Source: Actinomycetales bacterium (GTDB taxonomy: Bacteria; Actinomycetota; Actinomycetes; Actinomycetales; Cellulomonadaceae). Taken from it: a stretch of DNA of 64,000 nucleotides. The notes beneath the pieces are model-generated. The model was not told where the DNA came from, made no database searches, and saw nothing but the letters and a program-made list of their open reading frames with translations. Position 1 is the stretch's first letter; every line of letters begins with the position of its first letter. Made by a program: the position numbers and the translations under genes. The stretch spans positions 27,872-91,871 of the forward strand of contig JAHLLI010000021.1 in assembly GCA_020444245.1 (NCBI GenBank), read 5' to 3'. This document shows positions 35,888 through 44,576 of this stretch, one piece after another.

Positions 35888-35946
35888 CGCCAGTCCCTCA
35901 TCGCGACCCGGGCTGCCGACAGCCACCGCGTGCTCAGGCGGGGCGC

Positions 35947-37272
35947 TCAGATCCCGCGCGCGGTGTCCGGACCCGGCGGGCCGGGCACCGGAAGGTCCGC
36001 CGGGTCCCGCTGGGCCGGCGGCATGGGCGCCCTCGTGGTCAGCAGCAACCCGAGCACCAGCAGCCCCGACGTGAGCAGGAACGGCCAGGACCGGTCCATG
36101 CCGGACAGCCACCCGGCGATCCAGCCGAACGGCGCCGTGACCAGCATGACCGCGGTGCGCTGCAGCGCCATCACGCGGGAGCGCTCGCCGGCGTCCACGT
36201 GCAGCGCGACGAGCGACTCGGCCAGCATCGCCAGGATCCCCCCGCCGAATCCGTCGAGCACCAGGGTCACGCCGAGCAGCAGGTAGGTCGTCGGCTCGGC
36301 GGCACCGAGCGGGACCGGGATCGCGACCAGGACCAGCTGACCCGCCAGGTAGGCGACGAAGCCCCACCGGGTCGGCCGTCGCAGGTGCAGCGTCGCGGTG
36401 AGCCGCGGGATGACGGTGAAGAAGAACAGCACGCTCAGGATCGAGCGGACCATCGGGAAGAACGGGAGCAGGGCGTCGGGCACGCCGAGCCGCTGGCTCA
36501 CCGCGATCTGCCAGAACGTCCCGGTCACCAGGGCGACCGCGCCGACCACCGCCATCACGGCGAGCGCGTAGAGCGTGCCAGGTGTGCGACGGGCCAGCCC
36601 CCACACCCCGCGGTACTCGCGCAGCAACGACCACATCGACCGCCCCGCGGTCGCGGCCATCCGCCGGCGGCCCATCGCCGTCTCGGTGGAGTAGCGGTAC
36701 AGGATCCAGACCTTCGCGGTCATCACGACGAACGCGTTGAGGTACAGGACGCGCACCGCCGGCACGAGCCCGAACTGCGCCACGAGCACCGCCGCGACCG
36801 GGGCGAACAGCGCGGACAGGTCCGCGGCGACGCGCACCAGCGAGTAGATCCTCGTGATCAGCCGGGGCTCGGCGTCCTCGACCAGCAGGCAGTCCCAGGA
36901 GTTCTGGGTCACCTGCCAGGCGCCGTTGACCAGCGAGGCGCCCAGGAAGTACCAGAAGTTCTGCGCGACGGCCCAGACCAGGCACGGCACCGACCAGGCG
37001 ACCAGGTCGAACACCGCGGTGGTCGTGCGCCGGCCGAGCTTGTCGGTGATCACCCCGCCGAGCAGGCCGAAGACCGTCTGCGAAAGGATCCCGACGGTCG
37101 CCAGCAGGCCGATCTGCTGGTCGCGCAGGCCGAGCGCCAGCATGTACACCGAGGCGTACGGCAGCACCAGGGCCATCGACAGGCCCCACATCGGCTCGGT
37201 CCAGACCGCTGCCCGCGGGTTGCCCCGCAGGTGCACGGCCGTGGACCAGAGGGACTCGTGCGACCTCGGCAC
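35947..37272 (-). CDS. MFS transporter
   Basis: 441 residues, twelve predicted helices. GGVITDKLGRRTTTAVFDLVAW is the loop 2-3 MFS signature. WQVTQNSWDCLLVEDAEP is seen in a group of actinobacterial permeases of unassigned substrate. GTG at 37272 is preceded by GGGAGGG. Lies 29 bp downstream of glgP on the same strand, so glycogen- or sugar-linked transport is conceivable but unproven. Convergent with phrB. Confidence 0.9.
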   Translation of the reverse strand: MPRSHESLWSTAVHLRGNPRAAVWTEPMWGLSMALVLPYASVYMLALGLRDQQIGLLATVGILSQTVFGLLGGVITDKLGRRTTTAVFDLVAWSVPCLVWAVAQNFWYFLGASLVNGAWQVTQNSWDCLLVEDAEPRLITRIYSLVRVAADLSALFAPVAAVLVAQFGLVPAVRVLYLNAFVVMTAKVWILYRYSTETAMGRRRMAATAGRSMWSLLREYRGVWGLARRTPGTLYALAVMAVVGAVALVTGTFWQIAVSQRLGVPDALLPFFPMVRSILSVLFFFTVIPRLTATLHLRRPTRWGFVAYLAGQLVLVAIPVPLGAAEPTTYLLLGVTLVLDGFGGGILAMLAESLVALHVDAGERSRVMALQRTAVMLVTAPFGWIAGWLSGMDRSWPFLLTSGLLVLGLLLTTRAPMPPAQRDPADLPVPGPPGPDTARGI

Positions 37273-37301
37273 CAGACCCTCCCGAGTCGCTCGCCCCTGT
37301 C

Positions 37302-39767
37302 TCAGTGCACGGGGCCGGCGCCCCAGATGCGATCAAGGTAGTCGCGGATCGACCGGTCGGACGAGAAGAATCCGGAACGCGCCACGTTGAGGATCGCGGA
37401 GCGGGTCCACGCCTCCTCGTCGCCGTAGGCCTCCTCGACCCGCTCCTGGGCGTCCAGGTACGCCTGGTAGTCGGCGAGCACCAGGAACCGGTCCTGGTAC
37501 AGCAGGTTGGACACGATCGGCTCGAACGCGTGCCGGTCGCCGTGCGAGAACGCTCCCGACGCGATGAGGTCCAGCGCCCGGCGCAGCGATTCGTTGCCCT
37601 CGTAGTACGCCGCGGGCCGGTACCCCGTCTCGACGAGCTCGGCGACCTGCGGCTCGGTGAGGCCGAAGAGGAAGAAGTTGTCGTCCCCCACCAGCTGGCG
37701 GATCTCGACGTTCGCGCCGTCGTCGGTGCCCACGGTCAGGGCACCGTTGAGCGCGAACTTCATGTTGCCGGTGCCGGACGCCTCCTTGCCGGCCAGGGAG
37801 ATCTGCTCGGACAGGTCCGCCGCCGGGATGAGCGTCTCGGCCAGCGTGACGTTGTAGTTCGCCGGGAACAGCACGCGCAGCCGACCCTCGAGCACCGGGT
37901 CGGTGTTGATGGTGCGGGCCACGGAGTTGATCAGCCAGATGATGTCCTTGGCCATCTTGTAGCCCGGCGCGGCCTTGGCGCCGAACACCACGGTGCGCGG
38001 CGCCAGCTCCTCGATCGGCAGGTCGCCGGAGGACACCTCGTCGTACAGGGTCACCACGTGCAGCAGCTTGAGCATCTGCCGCTTGTACTCGTGCAGACGC
38101 TTGACCATCACGTCCAGCATCGAGTCCGGGTCGAGCGTCAGCCCGTCGCGCTTCTCGAGCACCCCGGCCAGGCGCAGCTTGTTGCGGCGCTTGACGTCGC
38201 GGAACCGGCGGGTGAACTCCGGGTCGTCGGCGAACGGCTCGAGCTCGCGCAGCCGCTCCAGGTCGGTCACCCAGCCGCCGCCGATCGCGTCGGTGATGAG
38301 CCGGGACAGCGCGGGGTTGGCCAGACGCAGGAAGCGGCGCGGGGTGACGCCGTTGGTGACGTTGGTGAACTTGTCCGGCCACAGGGTCGCGAACTCGTCG
38401 AGCACCTTGTCGCGCAGCAGCTGGGAGTGCAGCTCGGCCACCCCGTTGACCTTCGCACCGGCGACGGTGGCCAGGTACGCCATCCGCACCGCACGCTCGG
38501 GGTGCTCGGCGATGATCGACATCCGCCGCGCCTTGAGCTCGTCACGCGGGTACGCGGCCCGGACCTGAGCCAGGAAGTCGTCGTTGATCCGGTAGATGAT
38601 CTCCAGGTGCCGCGGCAGCAGCCGGCCGAGCAGCTCGACCGACCACACCTCGAGGGCCTCGGGCAGCAGGGTGTGGCAGGTGTAGGCGAAGCACTGCCGG
38701 GTGATCTCCCAGGCCTCGTCCCAGCCGAGCATCTTCTCGTCGACCAGGATCCGCATCAGCTCCGGCACCGCGATCACCGGGTGGGTGTCGTTGAGCTGGA
38801 ACATCACGCGCTCGGGCAGCCGGCGCACGTCGAAGTCGTCCGGGAGCACCTGGTCGATGAAGTTGCGCAGCGAGCACGCCACGAAGAAGTACTGCTGCTG
38901 CAGGCGCAGCTCCTTGCCCTGCGGGGTGGAGTCCTCCGGGTAGAGCACCTTGGAGATGTTCTCGGCGAAGGTCTGGGCCCGCACCGCGTCGGCGTAGTGG
39001 CCGGAGTTGAAGATCTGCAGGTCGAAGGCGCGGGTCGCCCGGGCGCTCCACAGCCGCAGGGTCGAGACCCGGCCGTTGTGGTACCCGGGGACCATGTAGT
39101 TGTAGGGCACCCCGAGCACGCTCCAGGCCGGGGTCCAGGTCGCGCGCTCCTCGCCGTGCTCGTCGACGTACAGCTCGGTCTGCCCGCCGAAGCCGACCGT
39201 CACCGCGGCCTCGGGGTGCGGGAACTCCCACGGCGACCCGAGCTCGAGCCACGTGTCGGGCTTCTCCACCTGGCGCCCGTCGACGAAGGTCTGACGGAAG
39301 ATGCCGTACTCGTAGCGGATCCCGTAGCCGATCGACGGCACGGACATCGTCGACAGGGAGTCGATGAAGCACGCGGCCAGCCGGCCCAGGCCGCCGTTGC
39401 CCAGGCCCGGCTCGATCTCCGCGTCGCGCAGGTCGCCGAGATCGATGTCCAGGCCACGCAGTGCCTCGTCGGCGATCTCCTCCAGGCCGGTGCACAGCAG
39501 CGCGTTGTCGAGCTGGCGGCCGAGCAGGAACTCGGCGGACAGGTATGCGACGGACTTGGCCTGGGACTCCCGCTGGCGGTGCTGGGTCTCCAGCCACCGG
39601 GACATCAGGTACTGGCGGACGGTGCGCGCCAGGGCCAGGTACTGGTCGTTCACGGAGGATGCCGAGAGCTCGACGCCCTGACCGAAGTTCAGCTCCCGCA
39701 GGAAGGCGCGGGTGAAGGCATCGACGGTCAGATCGGGCGTGGGGGTCGGCACGATGAGCTCGGTCAC
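37302..39767 (-). CDS. glgP: glycogen/alpha-glucan phosphorylase
   Basis: 821 residues, GT35. Releases glucose-1-phosphate from alpha-1,4-glucan. PLP site EASGTGNMKFALNGALTVGT with the lysine, substrate loops FQLNDTHPVIAVPELMR and NVTNGVTPRRFL, and N-terminal AYLSAEFLLGRQLDNAL and EPGLGNGGLGRLAACF. GTG 39767 lies 6 nt from TACCTT (minus strand 39779-39774), so the mRNA is probably leaderless. A LacI-type half-symmetric site sits just upstream of the -10, suggesting carbon-source control. Confidence 0.96.
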   Translation of the reverse strand: MTELIVPTPTPDLTVDAFTRAFLRELNFGQGVELSASSVNDQYLALARTVRQYLMSRWLETQHRQRESQAKSVAYLSAEFLLGRQLDNALLCTGLEEIADEALRGLDIDLGDLRDAEIEPGLGNGGLGRLAACFIDSLSTMSVPSIGYGIRYEYGIFRQTFVDGRQVEKPDTWLELGSPWEFPHPEAAVTVGFGGQTELYVDEHGEERATWTPAWSVLGVPYNYMVPGYHNGRVSTLRLWSARATRAFDLQIFNSGHYADAVRAQTFAENISKVLYPEDSTPQGKELRLQQQYFFVACSLRNFIDQVLPDDFDVRRLPERVMFQLNDTHPVIAVPELMRILVDEKMLGWDEAWEITRQCFAYTCHTLLPEALEVWSVELLGRLLPRHLEIIYRINDDFLAQVRAAYPRDELKARRMSIIAEHPERAVRMAYLATVAGAKVNGVAELHSQLLRDKVLDEFATLWPDKFTNVTNGVTPRRFLRLANPALSRLITDAIGGGWVTDLERLRELEPFADDPEFTRRFRDVKRRNKLRLAGVLEKRDGLTLDPDSMLDVMVKRLHEYKRQMLKLLHVVTLYDEVSSGDLPIEELAPRTVVFGAKAAPGYKMAKDIIWLINSVARTINTDPVLEGRLRVLFPANYNVTLAETLIPAADLSEQISLAGKEASGTGNMKFALNGALTVGTDDGANVEIRQLVGDDNFFLFGLTEPQVAELVETGYRPAAYYEGNESLRRALDLIASGAFSHGDRHAFEPIVSNLLYQDRFLVLADYQAYLDAQERVEEAYGDEEAWTRSAILNVARSGFFSSDRSIRDYLDRIWGAGPVH

Positions 39768-39788
39768 TGGGCCAAGGTAGCGGCCGAT

Positions 39789-39800
39789 GCAACCGCTTGC
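39789..39800. promoter_or_regulatory. LacI-family-type operator at the glgP promoter
   Basis: GCAACCGCTTGC, symmetric outer arms GCAA/TTGC around a central CG step, the shape of LacI/GalR operators. It lies within the spacer between TTACGC and TACCTT (19 nt apart, minus strand). It differs from the operator set at 51.5 kb, so another regulator would bind. Confidence 0.5.
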
Positions 39801-39913
39801 GTAACCCGGATGTCGAGCTTTGTGCACAGATGTGCGGCCGGAGTGGCCGAAAGCACACCGTGGAGGCGCCCACGAGCACCGCGAGCGGCGCCCGATCGAC
39901 GCCCGGGCCGGGG

Positions 39914-41383
39914 TCAGGGGCCGAGGAGGGCTGCGTGGCTGGCGCCGGAGAGGAGCACGAGGCCGGACGGCATGACGCCCACGCTCACGGGGCCGTAGGC
40001 GTAGACGCCGTTCGCATCGTGCGAGGTGCTGGCCACCTGCTCGTCGAGGCTCCACACCTCCCGGCCGGTCGCGAGGGACCGCGCCACGACGCGCAGGTCG
40101 GGACCTTCGAGGGAGAGCATCCGCCGCCCGTCGCTGGCCGTGCCCCAGGCGTCGGCCGTGAGCGGGACCGCCTGCGTCCAGAGCGGCTCGCCCGTGGTCA
40201 CGTCCAGCGCGATGAGCTCCTCAGGCGAGCTCGTGCCGACCAGGCGGCCGTCGATGAGCAGCGACGGTGAGATGGGGTGCGCCCAAAGCTCGGCGCCGGT
40301 GCTCGGGTCGTAGGCCCGGGTGAGGGACCCCAGCCAGTCCTGGATCAGCAGCGGTCCGGAGGCAGGCTGTTCGTCGACGGACGGCCGGAGCAGGTAGCCG
40401 GGGATGGTGACGAGCTCCGACCCGTCGGGCCGCAGCACCCGGACCGACCCGCCGTCCGGGAGCTCGGCGCCCGGCGCCCAGTCCTGGATGGCCTCGGTGC
40501 CATCGGGAAGCGTGACGTGGTACGTGAAGCGGGGGCCGCCGGAGGACGGCTCGTCGGCCGTGGAGAGCAGGGCGCCGGTGGAGGCGTCCACCGTCATGGA
40601 GCCGCCCGACCACTCGACGGTGATCACCGACCCGTCGATCTGTGTCGAGATCCCCTGGGACAGGCTCGCGGCCTGCGGACCGACGAGGCTCCATGCCAGC
40701 TCGCCCGTCGTGGTGCTCCACCGGGCCGCGGTGGCGCGTCCCGCCCGGTCGATGCCGGCCAGGACGACGTCGCCGTCGACCAGGAACGACGAGGACGTCT
40801 GGAGGTCCACGTCGACCGTGACCAGGACCTGACCGGTCGCGACGTCGAGCGCCGTCTGGGCGGTCCCGTCGAGCGAGCAGAGCGCGACCTCGCCGGCCCG
40901 GGCGGCGGGCAGGTCGGTGGACGGGTCGGCCGGCAGTCCGCCGGCGGGCCCGTCGGCGGTCTCGCCGACATCCTCGAGACGGCACCAGCCCGCCCCACCG
41001 GGTGTCCGCCACAGCACGTCACCGGTCGCGGCGTCCCGGGCCTCGACCGCGTCGGGGGTCGCGACCAGCACTGTCGACTCGTCGGCCGTCGCGATGATCT
41101 GCCCGTCCGCCTCCCACAGGAGGTGGAGCGGAGACGCGAGGCTCACGGAGAGGCCGGGCACGCCGAGGACCGGCAGGGCCCGGAGTGTCGCCGCGTCCCA
41201 CCGGACCGCGACCACACCGGCGGCGAGGACGAGCCCGGCGGCGACCGACGCCCGGCGACGGCGCGGGCTCCACGGTCGCCGAGCACGTCGTGGCCGGCCG
41301 TCCCGCTCGCCGGTTCCCGGCTCCGCAGAGCCGGCATCGCCTTCGAGCACGACCTCGACCAGGTCGTCGCGCCTGCCCCCCAT
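39914..41383 (-). CDS. membrane-anchored PQQ-repeat beta-propeller protein, copy A
   Basis: 489 residues. A basic cytoplasmic N-terminus (MGGRRDDLVEVVLEGD then PWSPRRRR) precedes one transmembrane helix (about 46-61) and an extracytoplasmic domain with repeated AxDxxTGxxLW units (VEARDAATGDVLWRT, TALDVATGQVLVT, RAYDPSTGAELWA, IALDVTTGEPLWT), the pattern of PQQ-like beta-propellers. No catalytic quinoprotein residues are recognised, so a binding or assembly role is more likely. Two Cys (in GWCRL and VALCSL) may pair. A close paralogue follows upstream, 87 bp away. Confidence 0.85.
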   Translation of the reverse strand: MGGRRDDLVEVVLEGDAGSAEPGTGERDGRPRRARRPWSPRRRRASVAAGLVLAAGVVAVRWDAATLRALPVLGVPGLSVSLASPLHLLWEADGQIIATADESTVLVATPDAVEARDAATGDVLWRTPGGAGWCRLEDVGETADGPAGGLPADPSTDLPAARAGEVALCSLDGTAQTALDVATGQVLVTVDVDLQTSSSFLVDGDVVLAGIDRAGRATAARWSTTTGELAWSLVGPQAASLSQGISTQIDGSVITVEWSGGSMTVDASTGALLSTADEPSSGGPRFTYHVTLPDGTEAIQDWAPGAELPDGGSVRVLRPDGSELVTIPGYLLRPSVDEQPASGPLLIQDWLGSLTRAYDPSTGAELWAHPISPSLLIDGRLVGTSSPEELIALDVTTGEPLWTQAVPLTADAWGTASDGRRMLSLEGPDLRVVARSLATGREVWSLDEQVASTSHDANGVYAYGPVSVGVMPSGLVLLSGASHAALLGP

Positions 41384-41470
41384 GGGTCCGAGGGTGCCAC
41401 GTCCGGCGCACGTGCGACACGGACCCGGGCGCGTGGCGGCACGGCCGGGCGCCGGGGGACGCGACGGGCG

Positions 41471-42943
41471 TCAGCGGCCCAGGACGACCGTCTGGTAGCC
41501 GCCGTAGAGGACGACGTGGCCCGCCCGATCGACGGTCAACTCCGTGCCGTAGGCGGCGGCGTCGGTGGGCTCGACAAGGGCCTGGGCCACGCTCCAGACC
41601 ACCTCGCCGGTCTCGAGCGACCGTGCCACGAGGCTCAGCGTCGCGCCCTCGACGGACAGCAGCCGCCGCCCGTCGCTGACCACGCTCCAACTGTTCCTCG
41701 CCCGGACGTCCTTCTGCATCCAGAGCACCTCCCCGGTGCTCGCGTCGACGGCGAGGAGGTCGTTCGCGTCGTCCCAGCCGACCATCCGTCCGTCGACGGC
41801 CGCGACCGGCGACACGGCGCTCGCCCACACCTCGGAGCCGGTGCGCACGTCGTAGGCCCGGGTGCCGGACCCCATCAGGTCCTGGACCAGGAGGAGCCCG
41901 GAGACGGACCCGTCGTCGATGGGAGGGGTGGCCAGCACGCCCGGGACGGTGAACGCGACCGAGCCGTCGGGACGCACGACGCGGACCCGCAACGAGTCCA
42001 GCCGCTGTGTCCCCGGCGACGACTGCTCGACCGCGTCGGAACCGCCGGGCAGCGCGACCCGGCGCTCACCGATCAGCTGGCCGGCGGGCGACCGGTCGGC
42101 GGGCGGCTCGTCGGAGACCGAGAGGATGGCGCCGGTGGCGGCGTCCACCTCCATCGAGCCGCCGGACCACTCGACCGCGATGCGCGATCCGTCGGCGCGC
42201 GCCCCGATCCCCTCGAGGCTGTCGACCACGGGGCCGACGACGTCCCAGGTCGGTTCGCCGGTCGCGGTGCTCCAGCGGGTGACCGTGGCGTGCAGGGCAT
42301 CGTCCACCCCGACCACGACGACGTCGCCGTCGACCAGGTACGCCGACGCGGCCTGCGCCTGGTAGTCGACCGTCAGCAGGGTCCGGCCGGTCGCGGCGTC
42401 CAGCGCCTCGACGCCGCTGCCGTCCTGCAGCGCGCACAGCGCGATCTGCCGGTCCTGGCCGGCCGTCGTGCCCTGACCGGCCGTCGTGCCCGGGTCGGTC
42501 GCGCCGGCCTGCCCGGAGGCGCCTTCGCCCGGCCCGAGGCTGCACCAGCCGGCCCGGCCCGGAGCGCTCCACCGGACGGCGCCGGTCGCGGCGTCCCTGG
42601 CCTCGACCGCGTCGTGCGTCACGACCAGCACGCCGGATCCGTCCGGCGTCGTAGCGGTGATCCGGCCCGCGACCTGCCAGAGCACGTGCAGGGGCGCGGC
42701 CAGGCTCACCGAGACGCCGGACACGCCCGCGACGGGCAGCGTCTGCATGGTCGCGCCGTCCCACCGGACAGCGACCGCGCCGACCGCGAGCGCAAGGCCG
42801 ACGGCGGTCACGGCCCGGCGACGGCGGGGGCTCCACGGTCGGCGGGACCGGCGCTGCCCGCGGCCGTTGCCCGGTTCAGAGGCGTCGGGCTCGCGGGTGT
42901 CGTCGAGGACGACCTCGACCAGGTCGTCCCGGCTGCCCCCCAT
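41471..42943 (-). CDS. membrane-anchored PQQ-repeat beta-propeller protein, copy B
   Basis: 490 residues, clear paralogue of the adjacent gene. Both start MGG-R-DDLVEVVL, share PWSPRRRR before the membrane helix, LPV-GV-G-SVSLA-PLH-LW after it, the same propeller units (VEARDAATGAVRWSA, TRAYDVRTGSEVWA, LLAVDASTGEVLWM) and the same two Cys. Copy B carries a short TTAGQGTTAGQ repeat near residue 155. Order and orientation indicate a tandem duplication. Function unknown. Confidence 0.85.
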   Translation of the reverse strand: MGGSRDDLVEVVLDDTREPDASEPGNGRGQRRSRRPWSPRRRRAVTAVGLALAVGAVAVRWDGATMQTLPVAGVSGVSVSLAAPLHVLWQVAGRITATTPDGSGVLVVTHDAVEARDAATGAVRWSAPGRAGWCSLGPGEGASGQAGATDPGTTAGQGTTAGQDRQIALCALQDGSGVEALDAATGRTLLTVDYQAQAASAYLVDGDVVVVGVDDALHATVTRWSTATGEPTWDVVGPVVDSLEGIGARADGSRIAVEWSGGSMEVDAATGAILSVSDEPPADRSPAGQLIGERRVALPGGSDAVEQSSPGTQRLDSLRVRVVRPDGSVAFTVPGVLATPPIDDGSVSGLLLVQDLMGSGTRAYDVRTGSEVWASAVSPVAAVDGRMVGWDDANDLLAVDASTGEVLWMQKDVRARNSWSVVSDGRRLLSVEGATLSLVARSLETGEVVWSVAQALVEPTDAAAYGTELTVDRAGHVVLYGGYQTVVLGR

Positions 42944-43046
42944 GGTCCGAGGTTCTCATGCGAGACGCGGACACGACACAGACCGGCCCGGGCGAGCCGT
43001 CGGGGCCGCCACCGGAGGGCGCCGGCGGCGGGGTCGGGCGGCACGG

Positions 43047-43502
43047 TCAGCCGCAGTAGTCGCAGACGCCGGTCGCCGGGAGGGCCGTCGAACAGGTCGG
43101 GCAGATCACCGGGGGCGGGGGATCCGTCGCCCGCCGGGTCGACGGTCGCGTCGAAGCCGCGGTACGCGACGAGCGCGGGGCACGCGAGGGAGCCGTGCGC
43201 ACCGGGGCCGCGCGCCGCGCCGAAGCGGGCTCGGACACCTGGAAGCCGCGGCGGCGCAGGATCGCGACCGCGTCGCCCATCCCGCCGTGGAAGTCCTCAG
43301 GGGTGGCGAGGCGCCCGGTGGCGAACCGGTGGGCGACCCCGAGCACGGCCTTGGCGTCGTAGTCGCGGCCGTCGTGGCTGAGCCGGTAGCCGGGCGTCGG
43401 CTCGAACCCGTAGGTCTCGAGGAAGCCGTCGTCGCCGCGGGAGTCGTACTCCGCGATCGCCTGGAGGACGTGCTGCTTGGTCACGGAGGAGAAGGTCGCC
43501 AC
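43047..43502 (-). CDS. stand-alone ScoMcrA-like head-domain protein with C-terminal zinc ribbon
   Basis: 151 residues from GTG 43502. The N-terminal 85 residues (TKQHVLQAIAEYDSRGDDGF, GYRLSHDGRDYDAKAVLGVA, DFHGGMGDAVAILRRRGF) match the head domain that begins ScoMcrA-type type IV restriction enzymes. A Ser/Arg/Pro-rich linker of about 45 residues leads to CPTC...CDYC, a zinc ribbon. The SRA and HNH domains of full McrA are absent. TACGCT lies 8 nt before the start. A GTG at 43562 would add 20 residues but overlaps the divergent promoter. Likely DNA-binding; role in defence is inference. Confidence 0.72.
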   Translation of the reverse strand: MATFSSVTKQHVLQAIAEYDSRGDDGFLETYGFEPTPGYRLSHDGRDYDAKAVLGVAHRFATGRLATPEDFHGGMGDAVAILRRRGFQVSEPASARRAAPVRTAPSRAPRSSRTAASTRPSTRRATDPPPPVICPTCSTALPATGVCDYCG

Positions 43503-43555
43503 GTTCAGGCAGCGTACGGCGTGTTGCTGGGTACTCCGGTCGCGAGTGCCGAGGT

Positions 43556-43584
43556 GCAACACCGGTGGTGCTGGGTGTTACACT
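43556..43584 (+). promoter_or_regulatory. promoter and palindromes of the toxin-antitoxin pair
   Basis: A 16-bp palindrome with one mismatch pair (GCAACACCGGTGGTGC, 43556-43571) is followed by GTGTTACAC (43575-43583), which overlaps the -10 TACACT (43579-43584). The antitoxin ATG begins 6 nt later. The layout suits autorepression by the antitoxin or the complex. Confidence 0.6.
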
Positions 43585-43590
43585 CTCGAC

Positions 43591-43851
43591 ATGCCGACCG
43601 TGAGGCCGCGTCACGCGATCACCGAGACCGACTCGGTCGCTCACGCCTTGTCTGTCGCCCGCCGGCGCTGGCCCGGTCAGCCCGCGTCCCGCCTGCTGAC
43701 CCGCCTGATCGAGGAGGGCGCCTCCGCCGTCGAGGCCGATGACGCGGCCGAGCGGTCCGAGCACGAGCGGGCGGTGGCGGCGCTGACCGGACTCGCGACC
43801 TACTACCCGGACGGCTATCTCGACGACGTGCGCGAGGGGTGGGCCGAGTAG
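43591..43851 (+). CDS. vapB: VapB-type antitoxin
   Basis: 86 residues. Begins MPTVRPRHAITETDSVAHAL; the middle RRWPGQPASRLLTRLIEEGA fits a short helical DNA-binding segment, and the acidic C-terminus (AATYYPDGYLDDVREGWAE-like) is the usual toxin-wrapping tail. It overlaps the toxin gene by 13 bp. ATG lies 6 nt after a -10 hexamer with no ribosome site, so the antitoxin message is probably leaderless. Assignment rests mainly on the adjacent PIN toxin. Confidence 0.72.
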   Translation: MPTVRPRHAITETDSVAHALSVARRRWPGQPASRLLTRLIEEGASAVEADDAAERSEHERAVAALTGLATYYPDGYLDDVREGWAE

Positions 43852-44252
43852 CCGTGCTGGTCGCCGACGCGAACATCGTGATCGCCGCATCGAACCCCGC
43901 CCACGTCCATCACGCCGAGGCCACCGCGATCGTGCTGGACCACGGGCGGGACGGGATCGTCCTGCACTCCCTGACCATGGCCGAGGTCCTGGTCGGCCCT
44001 GCCCGGGGAGGCGACCAGGCCGTCGCCCGGCAACAGCTCGAAGCGGCCGGCTTCCGCCCGTCGCCCACGGGGGATCCGGCACCCGAGGACCTCGCGCTCG
44101 TCCGCGCGACGACGGCGCTGAAGATGCCCGACGCGTGCGTCCTCGCCACCGCCGAGCACCTCCGGGCGGACCTGGCCACGTTCGACACCCGCCTGGCTCG
44201 CGAAGCCCACGCCCGCGGCGTCACGGTGCTCGGCCTGGGCGATCGCGCGTAG
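43839..44252 (+). CDS. vapC: VapC-type PIN-domain toxin (ribonuclease)
   Basis: 137 residues. The four PIN acidic residues are visible: Asp10 (VADANIVIAAS), Glu49 (TMAEVLVGP), Asp98 (KMPDACVLATA) and Asp116 (ATFDTRLA). VapC toxins are Mg-dependent RNases that cut tRNA or rRNA. GTG at 43839 overlaps the antitoxin end by 13 bp; GTG 43854 would start after it. A 9-bp stem hairpin closes the operon. Confidence 0.88.
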   Translation: MGRVAVLVADANIVIAASNPAHVHHAEATAIVLDHGRDGIVLHSLTMAEVLVGPARGGDQAVARQQLEAAGFRPSPTGDPAPEDLALVRATTALKMPDACVLATAEHLRADLATFDTRLAREAHARGVTVLGLGDRA

Positions 44253-44262
44253 CCCCGCAGCG

Positions 44263-44289
44263 CCGATGTGTTCGCCGGACACACATCGG
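44263..44289 (+). terminator. hairpin after vapC
   Basis: CCGATGTGT (44263-44271), 9-nt loop, ACACATCGG (44281-44289): a perfect 9-bp stem 10 bp after the toxin stop, no T-run. Confidence 0.6.
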
Positions 44290-44576
44290 CACGTCAAGAA
44301 CCGACGGCCGGACCTACGTGCACGAGGGATCGCTCCGGCTCGTCGCGGCACCTGCCGAGAGGCAGCCATGAGTAGCCGCGCTCGCGCCCGGCCACTCGCG
44401 GGAGGTACGGCGCCTGTGGGGGCAACCCGAGCCGTCCCGGAGCCCATGGCACCGGCGAGATCGCGAGCCGACCCGCGGCCCGCAACTCGTGCCGGAGGCT
44501 GCCGCCCCCGGGCTCGGAACTCCGACGTTCAACATCAGAGGCCCGAAGGTAGGTTTGGCTGCATCCCGACAACCAC
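44290..44576. other. non-coding gap between vapC and dnaB
   Basis: About 290 bp with short open frames only, none with a ribosome site, family match or codon pattern. No tRNA-like fold was found. I see nothing else supported here. Confidence 0.5.

Noticed and set aside
32894..37336. A minus-strand open frame of about 1480 codons across the flippase-like and photolyase genes
   Set aside because: It is antisense to two clearly coding genes, has Arg/Gly/His-rich composition and no family resemblance except where it shares the MFS region; typical of GC-rich shadow frames.
44290..44576. tRNA gene or short coding gene upstream of the dnaB 3' end
   Set aside because: No cloverleaf with a proper T-arm; the open frames lack ribosome sites and recognisable domains.
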